From NCBI GenBank assembly GCA_028713915.1, contig JAQTNK010000005.1, forward strand, positions 10,913-74,912: a stretch of DNA of 64,000 bases. Reading direction: 5' to 3'. The notes under the pieces are model-generated. The model was not told the DNA's origin and made no database searches. It worked only from the letters and a program-made list of their open reading frames with translations. Positions within the stretch are counted from its first letter, which is position 1; every line of letters begins with the position of its first letter. Shown piece after piece: positions 37,719-46,195 of the stretch. The stretch comes from Rhodocyclaceae bacterium. Lineage in GTDB: Bacteria; Pseudomonadota; Gammaproteobacteria; Burkholderiales; Rhodocyclaceae. The position numbers and the translations under genes were made by a program.

Positions 37719-37723
37719 ACTCG

Positions 37724-39661
37724 ATGAAGCGCCTGTTCCGCATCCTCATGTTTGCCCCGCTGCTCGCCGCCGCCAGTCCCGGCGACGACAAGTTCCTCGC
37801 CGCCCGCGAAGCCTTCCGCAACGGCGAGCGCGTGCGTCTGGCCAAAGACCTCGAAGCGCTGCACGGCCACGAACTGCAGCCGTGGGTCGAGTATTGGCAA
37901 TTGCGGCTGCGGATCGAAGACGGCCAGACCGATGGCATCGCCGATTTCCTCGCCCGCGAAGCGGGCACCTATGTGGCCGAAAAGCTGCGCGGCGACTGGC
38001 TACGCTGGCTCGGCAAGCAAGGCGCGTGGGAGACCTTCCTGCAGGAGTATCCGAAGCTCTCCCAGCCGGAGACGGACGTCGTCTGTTATTCCCTGCAGGC
38101 GCGGCTTGCCGGCCAGCAGGACGGCACCGCGCTCGACGAAGCACGGCCGCTGTGGTTCTCGCTGCTCGAGATGCCGGATTCATGCCTGCCGCTGATGGAG
38201 CGGCTGATCGCCGCGAAGCGCCTCGACAGCGACGATCTCTGGGAGCGCATGCGGCGCCTCCTCGAAGCGCGCAAGCTGCACGAAGCGAAGCAGTTCGCCC
38301 GCTACCTGCCGCTGGGCCAGGCGCCGGCGGCGAAGACCCTCGATGCCATCGCCGACAAGCCGGCGCGCTACCTCGCCAAGCGGCCCGCCAATTTCGCCGC
38401 GACGCGGCTGGGTCGCGAGATGGCGCTGTTCGCCGTCGTGCGCATGTCGCGCAGCGACCCCGGCAGCACGGCGACGCAATGGCAGGACATCGAGAACCAG
38501 TTCGCGCCCGCCGACCGCAGCTACGCCTGGGCGCAGCTCGCCTGGCAGGCCGCGCTGCGTCATATGCCGGAAGCATTGCCTTGGTACGAGCGTGCCGCCC
38601 AGGCCGCGCCGGCGGCGTTGTCCGACGAGCAGATGGCCTGGAAAGTGCGCGCCGCCCTGCGCACCCACGATTGGGACACGGTGAGGAAGACCATCGAGCA
38701 GATGCCGCCGCTGCTGGCCGGCGATCCGGCCTGGGTGTATTGGCGCGCCCGCGCGCTCGCCGCCCAGGGCAAGCCGGAAGAGGCCAAGGCGCTGTACCTC
38801 AAGATCGGCGGGCGGCCCAATTTCTACGGCAATCTCGCCGACGAGGAACTCGGCCGCAGCATTGCCATGCCGGCCAAGGCGGAGCCGCCGACGGCCGACG
38901 AACTGGCGCAGGCGGCCGCCAATCCCGGGCTGCGGCGCGCCCTGGCGCTGATGCGCTTCGACATCCGCATCGAAGGCGTGCGCGAATGGAACTGGACGGT
39001 GCGCGGCATGGACGACCGCCAGCTGCTCGCCGCCGCCGAGCTCGCCCGCCGCCTCGACATGTACGACCGCGCCATCAGCACCGCCGACCGCACCCTCGCG
39101 CAACATGACTATGGCATGCGCTACCTGGCGCCCTTCCGCGAGTACGTCGATCCCAAGGCGCGCGCACTCGCGCTCGACAGCGGCTGGATCTACGGCCTGA
39201 TGCGCCAGGAGAGCCGCTTCGTCATGAACGCCCGCTCCGGCGTCGGCGCGAAAGGCCTCATGCAGCTGATGCCGGCGACCGCCAAATGGGTGGCGCGGAA
39301 GATCGGCTTTGTCGGCTACCATGCCGCCGGCGTTGCCGACATGGACACCAACGTCACGCTCGGCACCCATTACCTGAAGATGGTCCTGGACAGCCTCGAC
39401 AACCATCCGGTGCTCGCCTCGGCCGCCTACAACGCCGGCCCGGCGCGGGCGCGCAAATGGCGCGCCGACGAGCCGCTCGAAGGCGCCATCTATGCCGAAA
39501 CCATCCCCTTCGCCGAGACGCGCGACTACGTCAAGAAGGTGATGAGCAATTCCGTCTACTACGCCGCGCTGTTCGACGAAAAGCCGCAGTCGCTCAAGAG
39601 CCGGCTCGGCATCGTCAGCGCGAAGGGCGGCAGCGATGCCGCCGCGGAGATGCTGCCGTGA
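37724..39661 (+). CDS. slt: Soluble lytic murein transglycosylase Slt
   Basis: 645 residues with an N-terminal signal peptide (MKRLFRILMFAPLLAAASPG). A long helical, superhelical ring domain (about 30-450) is followed by a C-terminal SLT lysozyme-like domain (about 475-620). The catalytic Glu is in GLMRQESRF; GAKGLMQLMPATAKWV and ASAAYNAGPARARKW are the remaining signatures. It cleaves peptidoglycan to anhydro-muropeptides, which AmpG (24617) would bring back. It begins a GTGA-linked run with the next two genes. Confidence 0.95.
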   Translation: MKRLFRILMFAPLLAAASPGDDKFLAAREAFRNGERVRLAKDLEALHGHELQPWVEYWQLRLRIEDGQTDGIADFLAREAGTYVAEKLRGDWLRWLGKQGAWETFLQEYPKLSQPETDVVCYSLQARLAGQQDGTALDEARPLWFSLLEMPDSCLPLMERLIAAKRLDSDDLWERMRRLLEARKLHEAKQFARYLPLGQAPAAKTLDAIADKPARYLAKRPANFAATRLGREMALFAVVRMSRSDPGSTATQWQDIENQFAPADRSYAWAQLAWQAALRHMPEALPWYERAAQAAPAALSDEQMAWKVRAALRTHDWDTVRKTIEQMPPLLAGDPAWVYWRARALAAQGKPEEAKALYLKIGGRPNFYGNLADEELGRSIAMPAKAEPPTADELAQAAANPGLRRALALMRFDIRIEGVREWNWTVRGMDDRQLLAAAELARRLDMYDRAISTADRTLAQHDYGMRYLAPFREYVDPKARALALDSGWIYGLMRQESRFVMNARSGVGAKGLMQLMPATAKWVARKIGFVGYHAAGVADMDTNVTLGTHYLKMVLDSLDNHPVLASAAYNAGPARARKWRADEPLEGAIYAETIPFAETRDYVKKVMSNSVYYAALFDEKPQSLKSRLGIVSAKGGSDAAAEMLP

Positions 39662-40566
39662 ACGTCCTGTTGATCGGCGGCTCGGGTTTTGTCGGCAGCC
39701 ACCTGGCGGCGCGGCTGTGCGCCCTGGGCCACAACGTGCATGTGCCGACGCGGCATTACGAACGCGCCAAGCACCTGCTCGTGCTGCCGACGGCCACCAT
39801 CGGCGAGGCCGACATCCATGACGAGGCGGCGTTGGCGCAGCTGATGCGCGACAAGGATGCCGTCGTCAATCTGGTCGGCGTGCTCCATGGCGGCACGGGC
39901 GAGCCCTACGGCGCCGGCTTCGCCCATGCCCACGTCGAACTGCCGAAGAAGATCGCCCGCGCCGCGCAGCGCATCGGCGTGCCGCGCTTCCTGCACATGT
40001 CGGCGCTGCAGGCCGACGCGCGCGCGCCCTCGGGCTACCTGCGCTCCAAGGCCGCCGGCGAAGCCGCCGCGTTCGCCGTGCCGCCGCCGGTGGCCGTGAC
40101 GATCTTTCGTCCCTCGGTGATCTTCGGCCGCGGCGACTCTTTCCTGACGTTGTTCGCGCGCCTGCTCAAGCGCCTGCCCGTAGTCCCGCTCGGCTGTCCG
40201 CAGGCGCTGTTCCAGCCGGTGTGGGTCGAAGACGTCGCCGCCGCCTTCGCCGCCAGCCTGACGCGGCGGGAAAGCTTCGGCCACGCCTACAACCTTTGCG
40301 GCCCGCGCCGCTACACGCTGCGCGAACTCGTCGCTTATGCCGGTCGCATTTCCGGCCACGCCCGCCCGGTGCTCGGCCTGCCGGCGTCCCTTTCCTACCT
40401 GCAAGCCTGGGCCATGGAATTCATGCCCGGCGCGCCGCTGACGCGCGACAACTGGCGCTCGATGCAAGTGCCGAGCGTCTGCGACACCGCTTGCGAACTG
40501 CCGTTCGGCCTGGCGGCAACGCCGTTGGAGGCTGTGGCGCCCGCCTACCTCGCGCCGCCGGCGTGA
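39658..40566 (+). CDS. NDUFA9-like NAD(P)-binding protein (extended SDR family)
   Basis: A 302-residue atypical SDR. The N-terminal nucleotide motif is LLIGGSGFVGSHLAARL; VVNLVGVLHGG and AHVELPKKIARAAQRIGVPRF follow, as in the complex I NDUFA9 subunit family. FRPSVIFGRGDSFLT and QPVWVEDVAAAFAASL are also typical. The catalytic YxxxK is not conserved, as in NDUFA9, so it is more a binding protein than a reductase. The start is GTG, overlapping slt by 4 bases, and the stop overlaps cca in the same way. Confidence 0.85.
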   Translation: MNVLLIGGSGFVGSHLAARLCALGHNVHVPTRHYERAKHLLVLPTATIGEADIHDEAALAQLMRDKDAVVNLVGVLHGGTGEPYGAGFAHAHVELPKKIARAAQRIGVPRFLHMSALQADARAPSGYLRSKAAGEAAAFAVPPPVAVTIFRPSVIFGRGDSFLTLFARLLKRLPVVPLGCPQALFQPVWVEDVAAAFAASLTRRESFGHAYNLCGPRRYTLRELVAYAGRISGHARPVLGLPASLSYLQAWAMEFMPGAPLTRDNWRSMQVPSVCDTACELPFGLAATPLEAVAPAYLAPPA

Positions 40567-41774
40567 ACACGTATTCCGTCGGCGGCGCGGTGCGCGACGA
40601 GCTGCTCGGCCTGCCGGTGCAGGACCGCGACTGGGTCGTCGTCGGCGCCACGCCGGCGGAAATGGCGGCGCAGGGCTTCAGGCCGGTCGGCAAGGATTTC
40701 CCGGTCTTCCTGCATCCGCAGACGCACGAGGAGTACGCGCTGGCGCGCACCGAGCGCAAGACGGCGCCCGGCTACCGCGGCTTCAGCTTCCACGCCGATG
40801 CCGGCGTCACGCTCGAGGAAGACCTGGCGCGGCGCGATCTCACCATCAACGCCATCGCCAAGTCGGCGGCCGGCGAATTCATCGATCCCTACGGCGGCCG
40901 CAGCGACCTCGCCGCCAAGGTGCTGCGCCACGTCTCCGACGCCTTCGCCGAAGACCCGGTGCGCATCCTGCGCGTGGCGCGCTTCGCCGCGCGCTTCGCC
41001 GATTTCGCGCTGGCGCCGGAAACCCTCGCGCTGATGCGGCAGATGGTCGCCAGCAACGAAGTCGACGCCCTCGTGCCCGAGCGCGTCTGGCAGGAGCTGG
41101 CGCGCGGCCTCATGGAAACCCGGCCCGCGCGCATGCTCGAGGTGTTGCGCGCCTGCGGCGCCCTGGCGCGCATCCTGCCCGAAGTCGACGCCCTCTTCGG
41201 CGTGCCGCAGCGCGCCGACTACCATCCCGAAATCGATACCGGCGTGCACATCGCGATGGTCGTCGACATGGCGGCGCGCCTCGAACTGCCCCTGCCCGCG
41301 CGCTTCGCCGCGCTGACGCACGACCTGGGCAAGGCGCTGACGCCGGCCGCGATCCTGCCGCGCCACATCGGCCACGAAGCCGCCGGCCTGCCGGTGCTGG
41401 CGTCCCTGTGCGAGCGCCTGCGCGTTCCCGTCGACTGCCGCGACGTCGCGCGGCTGGTCGCCGGCCTCCATGGCGACATCCACAAGGTCGCCGAACTCAA
41501 GCCCGTCACCGTGCTCAAGGTGCTCGAACGCTGCGATGCGCTGCGGCGCCCCGAGCGCTTCGACATGGTGCTCGGCGCCTGCGAAGCCGATGCCCGCGGC
41601 CGCGCCGGCCGCGAAGCGCAGCCCTATCCGCAGGCGGCGCGCTGGCGCCGGGCCCTGGCTGTCGTACAATCGGTCGATGCTGGAGCCATCTCCCGCACTT
41701 GTACCGACCGGGCCCAGATTCCCGCCCGCATTCACGAAGCACGTGTTGCGGCCATCCGGGCTCAAGAAGAATAA
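40563..41774 (+). CDS. cca: Multifunctional CCA-adding tRNA nucleotidyltransferase
   Basis: 403 residues, the proteobacterial class II Cca with an HD domain. The nucleotidyltransferase head has YSVGGAVRDELLGLPVQDRDWVVVGATP, and the second motif is DLARRDLTINAIAKS. EDPVRILRVARFAARF binds tRNA. The HD phosphohydrolase part shows HIAMVVDMAARLELPLPARF and LTHDLGKALTP. It adds or repairs 3'-CCA ends. The start is GTG, in the 4-base overlap with the previous gene. Confidence 0.95.
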   Translation: MNTYSVGGAVRDELLGLPVQDRDWVVVGATPAEMAAQGFRPVGKDFPVFLHPQTHEEYALARTERKTAPGYRGFSFHADAGVTLEEDLARRDLTINAIAKSAAGEFIDPYGGRSDLAAKVLRHVSDAFAEDPVRILRVARFAARFADFALAPETLALMRQMVASNEVDALVPERVWQELARGLMETRPARMLEVLRACGALARILPEVDALFGVPQRADYHPEIDTGVHIAMVVDMAARLELPLPARFAALTHDLGKALTPAAILPRHIGHEAAGLPVLASLCERLRVPVDCRDVARLVAGLHGDIHKVAELKPVTVLKVLERCDALRRPERFDMVLGACEADARGRAGREAQPYPQAARWRRALAVVQSVDAGAISRTCTDRAQIPARIHEARVAAIRAQEE

Positions 41775-41792
41775 GGGACGAGGAGCGCGTTC

Positions 41793-42674
41793 ATGCTGAC
41801 GGACTATCAGCGGCATTGGGGAGTCGATCAATGGGCGGCCTACCTGACCGCCCAGGAGTTGCCGTCCATGCTGCGCTCCAAGATGCTCATGGCCGCCCTC
41901 GAGGAAACCAAGGGCGACGCGCTCTCGGCCAAGGAGCTGGCCGGCATCGCCTCCAGCGATCCTTTCCTCTGCCTGCGCCTGTTGCGCGCCGCCGAGCAGC
42001 GGCGCAGCCGCCGCCTCGGGCGCGACACGACGACGCCGCTGGGCGCCGTCATGCAGCTCGGCGTGACGACGTTCCGCGACATGCTTTCCAGCAGCCCGGA
42101 GACGGATACCGACAGCCTCGGCCTGGCGGCCTGCGAATCGCGCGCGGTGCTGGCGAGCCAGCTTGCCGTGCTGTGGGTGTCGGCACGGTCCGACATCGCG
42201 CCGGATGAAGTCGCCCTGGCGACGCTGCTGTCCGAGACCGGCGAACTGCTGTTGTGGTCGTTCGCCCCCGAGCTGCCGCAGGCCGCCGAAGACGCGCTGG
42301 CCGCCGGCCTCGCCGCCCGTTCGGCGCAGGCTCAGCAGATGGCCTGCGGCTTTCGCTTCAAGGATCTGACGCTGAAGTGCGCGACCATCTGGGAACTGCC
42401 GCTGCTGCTGACGCACCTGATCCAGGGCGTCGACAACGTGCGCGCCAACATCTGCCGGCTCTGCGTCGATACCGCCCGCCATCTCGCCACCGGGCCCGAC
42501 AACCCGGCGCTCCCCAGCGATCTGGCCGAAGCCAAGCGGCTCATCCCGCAAGCCTCGCTGCAATGGCTCGCCACCAACCTCATCGGCCTCGACGACGAGC
42601 AGCGTGCCGCCACCATCCTCAAGGCCGAGGCCATCCTCAAGACGTCGGTGGACGAAACGCTGCCCTCAGAGTAG
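41793..42674 (+). CDS. HDOD-domain signalling protein
   Basis: A 293-residue protein dominated by an HDOD-like helical domain (about 20-230): LPSMLRSKMLMAALEETKGD, IASSDPFLCLRLLRAAEQ, TTPLGAVMQLGVTTFRDML, ATLLSETGELLLWSFAPELP. HDOD proteins often connect to c-di-GMP or stress signalling but have no known catalysis. Candidate -10 TACAAT is at 41665-41670, inside cca. Its last nine bases overlap the convergent DUF2905 gene. The specific role is unknown. Confidence 0.75.
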   Translation: MLTDYQRHWGVDQWAAYLTAQELPSMLRSKMLMAALEETKGDALSAKELAGIASSDPFLCLRLLRAAEQRRSRRLGRDTTTPLGAVMQLGVTTFRDMLSSSPETDTDSLGLAACESRAVLASQLAVLWVSARSDIAPDEVALATLLSETGELLLWSFAPELPQAAEDALAAGLAARSAQAQQMACGFRFKDLTLKCATIWELPLLLTHLIQGVDNVRANICRLCVDTARHLATGPDNPALPSDLAEAKRLIPQASLQWLATNLIGLDDEQRAATILKAEAILKTSVDETLPSE

Positions 42675-42863
42675 GCGCGCCACCGCGCTCGCCAGCAGCG
42701 ACAGCAGCAGCGCGGAAGCGAAGGGGAACGCATGCTCGCGGCCGCGCCAACGCAGCCGCAGGTCGCCGGGCAGGCGGCCGAGCTTGAGCCACGCCGCGAG
42801 ACGCGGCTGCATCAGGCCGACGACGAAGACGGCGAGGAACAGGACGATCAGCCATTTCAACAT
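42666..42863 (-). CDS. DUF2905 small membrane protein
   Basis: A 65-residue protein with two hydrophobic helices (about 3-20 and 48-64) separated by the basic hairpin GRLPGDLRLRWRGREHAFPF, which is the DUF2905 signature. Start at MLKWLIVLFLAVFVVG; the open frame extends upstream but only as the shadow of the divergent hydrolase. Function unknown. It is convergent with, and overlaps, the HDOD gene by 9 bases. Confidence 0.82.
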   Translation of the reverse strand: MLKWLIVLFLAVFVVGLMQPRLAAWLKLGRLPGDLRLRWRGREHAFPFASALLLSLLASAVARLL

Positions 42864-42883
42864 GATGGGGTGCGGCAGCAGGG

Positions 42884-42889
42884 TAGAAT
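42884..42889 (+). promoter_or_regulatory. Candidate -10 box of the hydrolase-DUF1840 pair
   Basis: TAGAAT in AGGGTAGAATGCCCGG, 26 bases before the ATG at 42916. It is the third GGGTAGAAT string in the window. No clear -35 box is visible. Confidence 0.4.
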
Positions 42890-42915
42890 GCCCGGCCGCA
42901 TCATACCTCCCGCCC

Positions 42916-43722
42916 ATGAACAAAGCCCGCTTCGACGACCTGGAAGTGCTGGCGCACGCGCCGCAAGGCCGCGCCCACGCCACGCCGCTGCTGTTCATTC
43001 ACGGCGCCTATACGGCCGCCTGGTGCTGGCAAGAGCACTTCCTGCCCTTCTTCGCCGCCGCCGGCCATGCCGCCTACGCCGTCAGCCTGTCCGGACACGG
43101 CGACAGCCACGGCCGCAGCCATCTCGACAGCTTCGCCATTGCCGACTACGTCGCCGACGTCGCCCGCGTCGCCGCCAGCCTGCCAGTGCCGCCCATCCTC
43201 GTCGGCCATTCGATGGGCGGTTTCGTCGTGCAGAAATATCTCGAAGACCATCGCGCGGCCGGCGCGGTGCTGATGTGCTCGGTGCCGCCGCAAGGCCTGA
43301 TGGCCTCGGCCTTCGGCCTCATGTTCAGCCGCCCGGGACTGATGAAGGACTTGAACCGCCTCATGGGCGGCGGCCAGGTCGCGCTGGAGACGCTGCGCGA
43401 AGCGCTGTTCTCGCAGCCGATCGCGGTGGACGACCTCAACCGCTACTACCGGCTGGCGCAGCCCGAATCCTACCGCGCGATCTGGGACATGACGCTGTTC
43501 AACCTGCCGCACCCGTCGCGCATCGCCAAGTCGCCGCTGCTCGTCCTCGGCGCCGAGTGCGACCACCTGATCCCCGCCTCGCTGGTCGAAATGACGGCCC
43601 GCACCTACAATGTGGAAGCGGAGATTTTCCCCGCCATGGGCCACGGCTTGATGCTGGAGCGCGACTGGAAGAAGCCGGCCCAGCGCATCCTCGACTGGCT
43701 CGAAGAAGAAGGATTGCAATGA
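42916..43722 (+). CDS. Alpha/beta hydrolase
   Basis: 268 residues of the alpha/beta-hydrolase fold-1 family. PLLFIHGAYTAAWCW holds the oxyanion His-Gly; the nucleophile Ser is in ILVGHSMGGFVVQKYL (about residue 101); Asp is in LGAECDHLIP and His in MGHGLMLERDW. No signal peptide is present, so it is cytoplasmic. The substrate is unknown; the family spans esterases and lyases. Its stop overlaps the DUF1840 start (ATGA). Confidence 0.87.
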   Translation: MNKARFDDLEVLAHAPQGRAHATPLLFIHGAYTAAWCWQEHFLPFFAAAGHAAYAVSLSGHGDSHGRSHLDSFAIADYVADVARVAASLPVPPILVGHSMGGFVVQKYLEDHRAAGAVLMCSVPPQGLMASAFGLMFSRPGLMKDLNRLMGGGQVALETLREALFSQPIAVDDLNRYYRLAQPESYRAIWDMTLFNLPHPSRIAKSPLLVLGAECDHLIPASLVEMTARTYNVEAEIFPAMGHGLMLERDWKKPAQRILDWLEEEGLQ

Positions 43723-44033
43723 TCGTCTTCCGTTCCGAAGTCGGCCCCGACATCATGATGTTCGACGACGTCGCGCAGCACATGATGGAACTGATGGGCA
43801 AGGAGAAGTCCGAGCGCGGCGTCGTCACCGTCGAGCAGATGCCGGACGCGATCGCCCGCCTCAAGGCCATGGCGGCGCAGGATCGGGCGCAGCATCGCGG
43901 CGAGACGGCCGACGACGCGGGCGACGAAAGCGCATCGCCCCCGCCCGTGGGCCTCGCCCAACGCGCCGTGCCGCTGATCGAACTGCTGGAGATTTCCCTG
44001 GCCAGGGGCAAGCCCGTGACCTGGGGAATCTAG
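43719..44033 (+). CDS. DUF1840 family protein
   Basis: A 104-residue protein with the DUF1840 pattern: an N-terminal MIVFRSEVGPDIMMF, the helix VAQHMMELMGKEKSERGVVT, an acidic spacer and a C-terminal RAVPLIELLEISLARGKPV. It has no known function; the family occurs in betaproteobacteria. It is translated from the ATGA overlap with the hydrolase gene. Confidence 0.8.
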   Translation: MIVFRSEVGPDIMMFDDVAQHMMELMGKEKSERGVVTVEQMPDAIARLKAMAAQDRAQHRGETADDAGDESASPPPVGLAQRAVPLIELLEISLARGKPVTWGI

Positions 44034-44048
44034 GCGCCGCCAGCCGGG

Positions 44049-44627
44049 CTAGAACAGCTCGATCTCGCCGCCGCTGTCTTCGACTTCCTTCATGCGCACC
44101 TGCATGTACTCGTCGAGCGCCTGTTCGACCGGCATGCCGTGGACCACGGCGTCGAACATCGCGCGCTCCTCGACCATCGTGTATTTCGAGCGCACCAGGT
44201 CCTGCAGCGCCGCCCATTCCTGCGGCTGGTAGAGCCGCTTCGGATCGCTCACCAGGTTCGACAGTCCCTCCAGGCTGTGGCAGACATGCGCCAGCCGCTG
44301 CACCAGCTTGTCGTAGAACTGGAAGGCGACGATGGCATGATGGATCTTGCTCGCCACGAGATGGGTGTTGTCCTGGATTTCCGCCTTGACGAGGCCGTTG
44401 CCGACCGTATCCGGCAGCGTCGACACCGCCGCATCGATCAGTTGCAGCGTGTCGGCCAGCGATGTGAACGTGTCGGTCAGCACTTCGACCGAACTGTTCG
44501 ATTCCCGCATCGCCGCCTCGACCTGGCCGGCGGCGAGTTCCATCATCAACACCGTCTCGCGCACCTGGCTCCAGTCGAGATCGGGCATGCGTGCACGGCT
44601 ACCATGGACTGGGGTTTCCGATGACAT
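44049..44627 (-). CDS. CheZ-like helical protein with a DxxxQ motif
   Basis: A 192-residue all-helical protein. In the segment AIVAFQFYDKLVQRLAHV, D106 and Q110 stand in the DxxxQ spacing used by CheZ to dephosphorylate CheY~P (E. coli: QDFQDLTGQ). The protein ends GGEIELF, an acidic-hydrophobic tail like the CheY-binding C-terminus of CheZ. Length is close to CheZ (about 214). No che genes adjoin it. A role as a response-regulator phosphatase is an inference; it could equally be a degenerate relative. Confidence 0.5.
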   Translation of the reverse strand: MSSETPVHGSRARMPDLDWSQVRETVLMMELAAGQVEAAMRESNSSVEVLTDTFTSLADTLQLIDAAVSTLPDTVGNGLVKAEIQDNTHLVASKIHHAIVAFQFYDKLVQRLAHVCHSLEGLSNLVSDPKRLYQPQEWAALQDLVRSKYTMVEERAMFDAVVHGMPVEQALDEYMQVRMKEVEDSGGEIELF

Positions 44628-44691
44628 CTTGCTGCTCCGTAAAATTGGTCCGACATGTTACGACATCGCGGCCACGCGCGGCGCCCGACGC

Positions 44692-45327
44692 CTAGCGATG
44701 CGGATCGGCGGCGGCCGCGACCAGCGCCGCCAGGGCCGTTTCGCCGCGCTGCGCAAGCCCGGCGACGACGCCGGCGCGATTCTCCGCCGGCTGATTCTGG
44801 CTGAGCTTCCACTTGCCGACGAGTCGCGTGACGACCATCTCGATGCCGACGATGGCCGCCGCCATGCGTTCCAGATATTCCGGCGGCGCCTGCGCCACGG
44901 ACCAGGGCGCGGCGAACGACGCTTCATTCTCGGCCGTGAGCGCTTCAAGCTGGCGGCGCAGCCACGCCGGATCGTCGACGACGCGCAGCGCGCCGTAGGC
45001 ATGCACCACCACGTAATTCCAGGTGGGAACGACTTTGCCGTGCGCTTTCTTCGTCGCATACCAGGACGGCGAGATGTAGCTCGCCGGGCCATGGAATATC
45101 GCCAGGGCCTCGGTATCGGCAGCGATGTCGCGCCACAGCGGATTGGCGCGGGCGACGTGCCCGCGCAAGCAGCCGAACGCGCCGGCATCCTTCGATAGCT
45201 GCAGCGGGATGTGGTTGGCGTCGATGCCGCGCGGCGACGTCGTCACCAGCGTGGCCAGCGGATGGGCGCCGATCAGGTCGTGCAGAACGTCGATCCGCGA
45301 CTCGGCAAAATGTGGGGGAATGTACAT
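44692..45327 (-). CDS. FMN-binding PaiB-type regulator
   Basis: A 211-residue PaiB-family protein. The start MYIPPHFAE, the LATLVTTSPRGIDANHIPL strand pair, LRGHVARANPLW, SYISPSWYATKKAHGKVVPTW (FMN site region) and the C-terminal VTRLVGKWKLSQNQPAENRA are characteristic. PaiB was described as a negative regulator of sporulation and protease genes in Bacillus; its biochemical role elsewhere is uncertain and may be enzymatic. It is downstream of a broken carboxymuconolactone decarboxylase gene. Confidence 0.88.
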   Translation of the reverse strand: MYIPPHFAESRIDVLHDLIGAHPLATLVTTSPRGIDANHIPLQLSKDAGAFGCLRGHVARANPLWRDIAADTEALAIFHGPASYISPSWYATKKAHGKVVPTWNYVVVHAYGALRVVDDPAWLRRQLEALTAENEASFAAPWSVAQAPPEYLERMAAAIVGIEMVVTRLVGKWKLSQNQPAENRAGVVAGLAQRGETALAALVAAAADPHR

Positions 45328-45353
45328 GGACGCGCCGACTCCAAAATGCCAGC

Positions 45354-45512
45354 TTAGCGCGTTCCCCACGCCGCGGTGCGGTCGCGTTGCGCGAAGACGT
45401 CCTTGGCCGCGAAGAGGCCGTTGAGCGCCGCGGGAAGACCGGCATAGACGGCCATCTGCAGAATGATCTCCACCACCGCGTCGCGTGCAGCCGACGTCCG
45501 CAAGCGAAGCCG
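45354..45512 (-). pseudogene. C-terminal remnant of a carboxymuconolactone decarboxylase-family gene
   Basis: On the minus strand a frame reads [15 protein letters not shown], then [20 protein letters not shown], and ends in TAA at 45354. This is the conserved C-terminus of CMD/AhpD-like proteins. Upstream the frame meets a stop near 45560 with no family sequence and no start, so roughly the first half of the gene is gone. The remnant stands just before PaiB, which may once have been its partner. Confidence 0.8.
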
Positions 45513-45616
45513 CGACGCGCTCGCCGGCGGCACCCTCGATCTCCCGACTTCGAGCTCACGCTAAGTCGACGGGCGCAGCGCGCGCGGCTCCGCGCTTTGC
45601 CCGGTGACACCAGTGC

Positions 45617-46195
45617 CTACGGCTTGAGTTCGGCAAGCTCCTTCAGCAAGCCCTTGATGTTTTCGAGAATCGATCTTTCGTTGGCAATTCGCAGTCGTTC
45701 GAACGCAAGCGCGGCATCAGAAAAGCCCGCCGAGCCGGTCGCTGCGATGGGAATCGATTTATCCATTCCGCTTCCCGTCAGCTCGTATTGGACATTTGAG
45801 GCAACGTCAAGCGTCAGTCCCACGAGAGGCTGGTCCAATTGGAGAAGGTTCGCCGTCAGGGAATACTTTGCCTGGTCAGGAGAAGTAGCCAAGTACCCGG
45901 CGTTGCCAAGACTGCCTTCCAATGCCTGCTTGAAACCATCGGCCCCGACCTGGGATGTCCACAGTGGATTCGTGTTCTTTCCACCGTTAACGCCATCAAT
46001 GCGGATCGCGTGCTTGAGGTCGTCATTGGTGCGCCCCACCATCGATGATGAGACAGTCATGCCCTGAGAGGTCGCCGGCGTAGCACAGCCTTGCAGCGCA
46101 GCGACCGTCGCAATCAGGGCGGAAAGCGTCGCGAGACGAACTGCCCGCTTCAGCTTCAGTCCTGCCAGATGATGTAGAGGAAGGCTGACTCTCAT
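45617..46195 (-). CDS. Lipoprotein of unknown function
   Basis: A 192-residue protein with a lipoprotein signal: a basic N-terminus, a hydrophobic stretch (SALIATVAALQGC) and the lipobox LQGC with the modified Cys at about residue 37. The mature part has conserved-looking NPLWTSQVGADGFKQALEGS and QYELTGSGM segments but no family I recognise. GC is lower than in the surrounding genes, suggesting acquisition. It overlaps the next lipoprotein gene by 4 bases. Confidence 0.7.
   Translation of the reverse strand: MRVSLPLHHLAGLKLKRAVRLATLSALIATVAALQGCATPATSQGMTVSSSMVGRTNDDLKHAIRIDGVNGGKNTNPLWTSQVGADGFKQALEGSLGNAGYLATSPDQAKYSLTANLLQLDQPLVGLTLDVASNVQYELTGSGMDKSIPIAATGSAGFSDAALAFERLRIANERSILENIKGLLKELAELKP

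Noticed and set aside
37682-37723. 6S RNA next to the 5-formyl-THF cyclo-ligase gene
   Set aside because: In gammaproteobacteria 6S RNA adjoins this gene, but the gap here is 42 bases, far too short.
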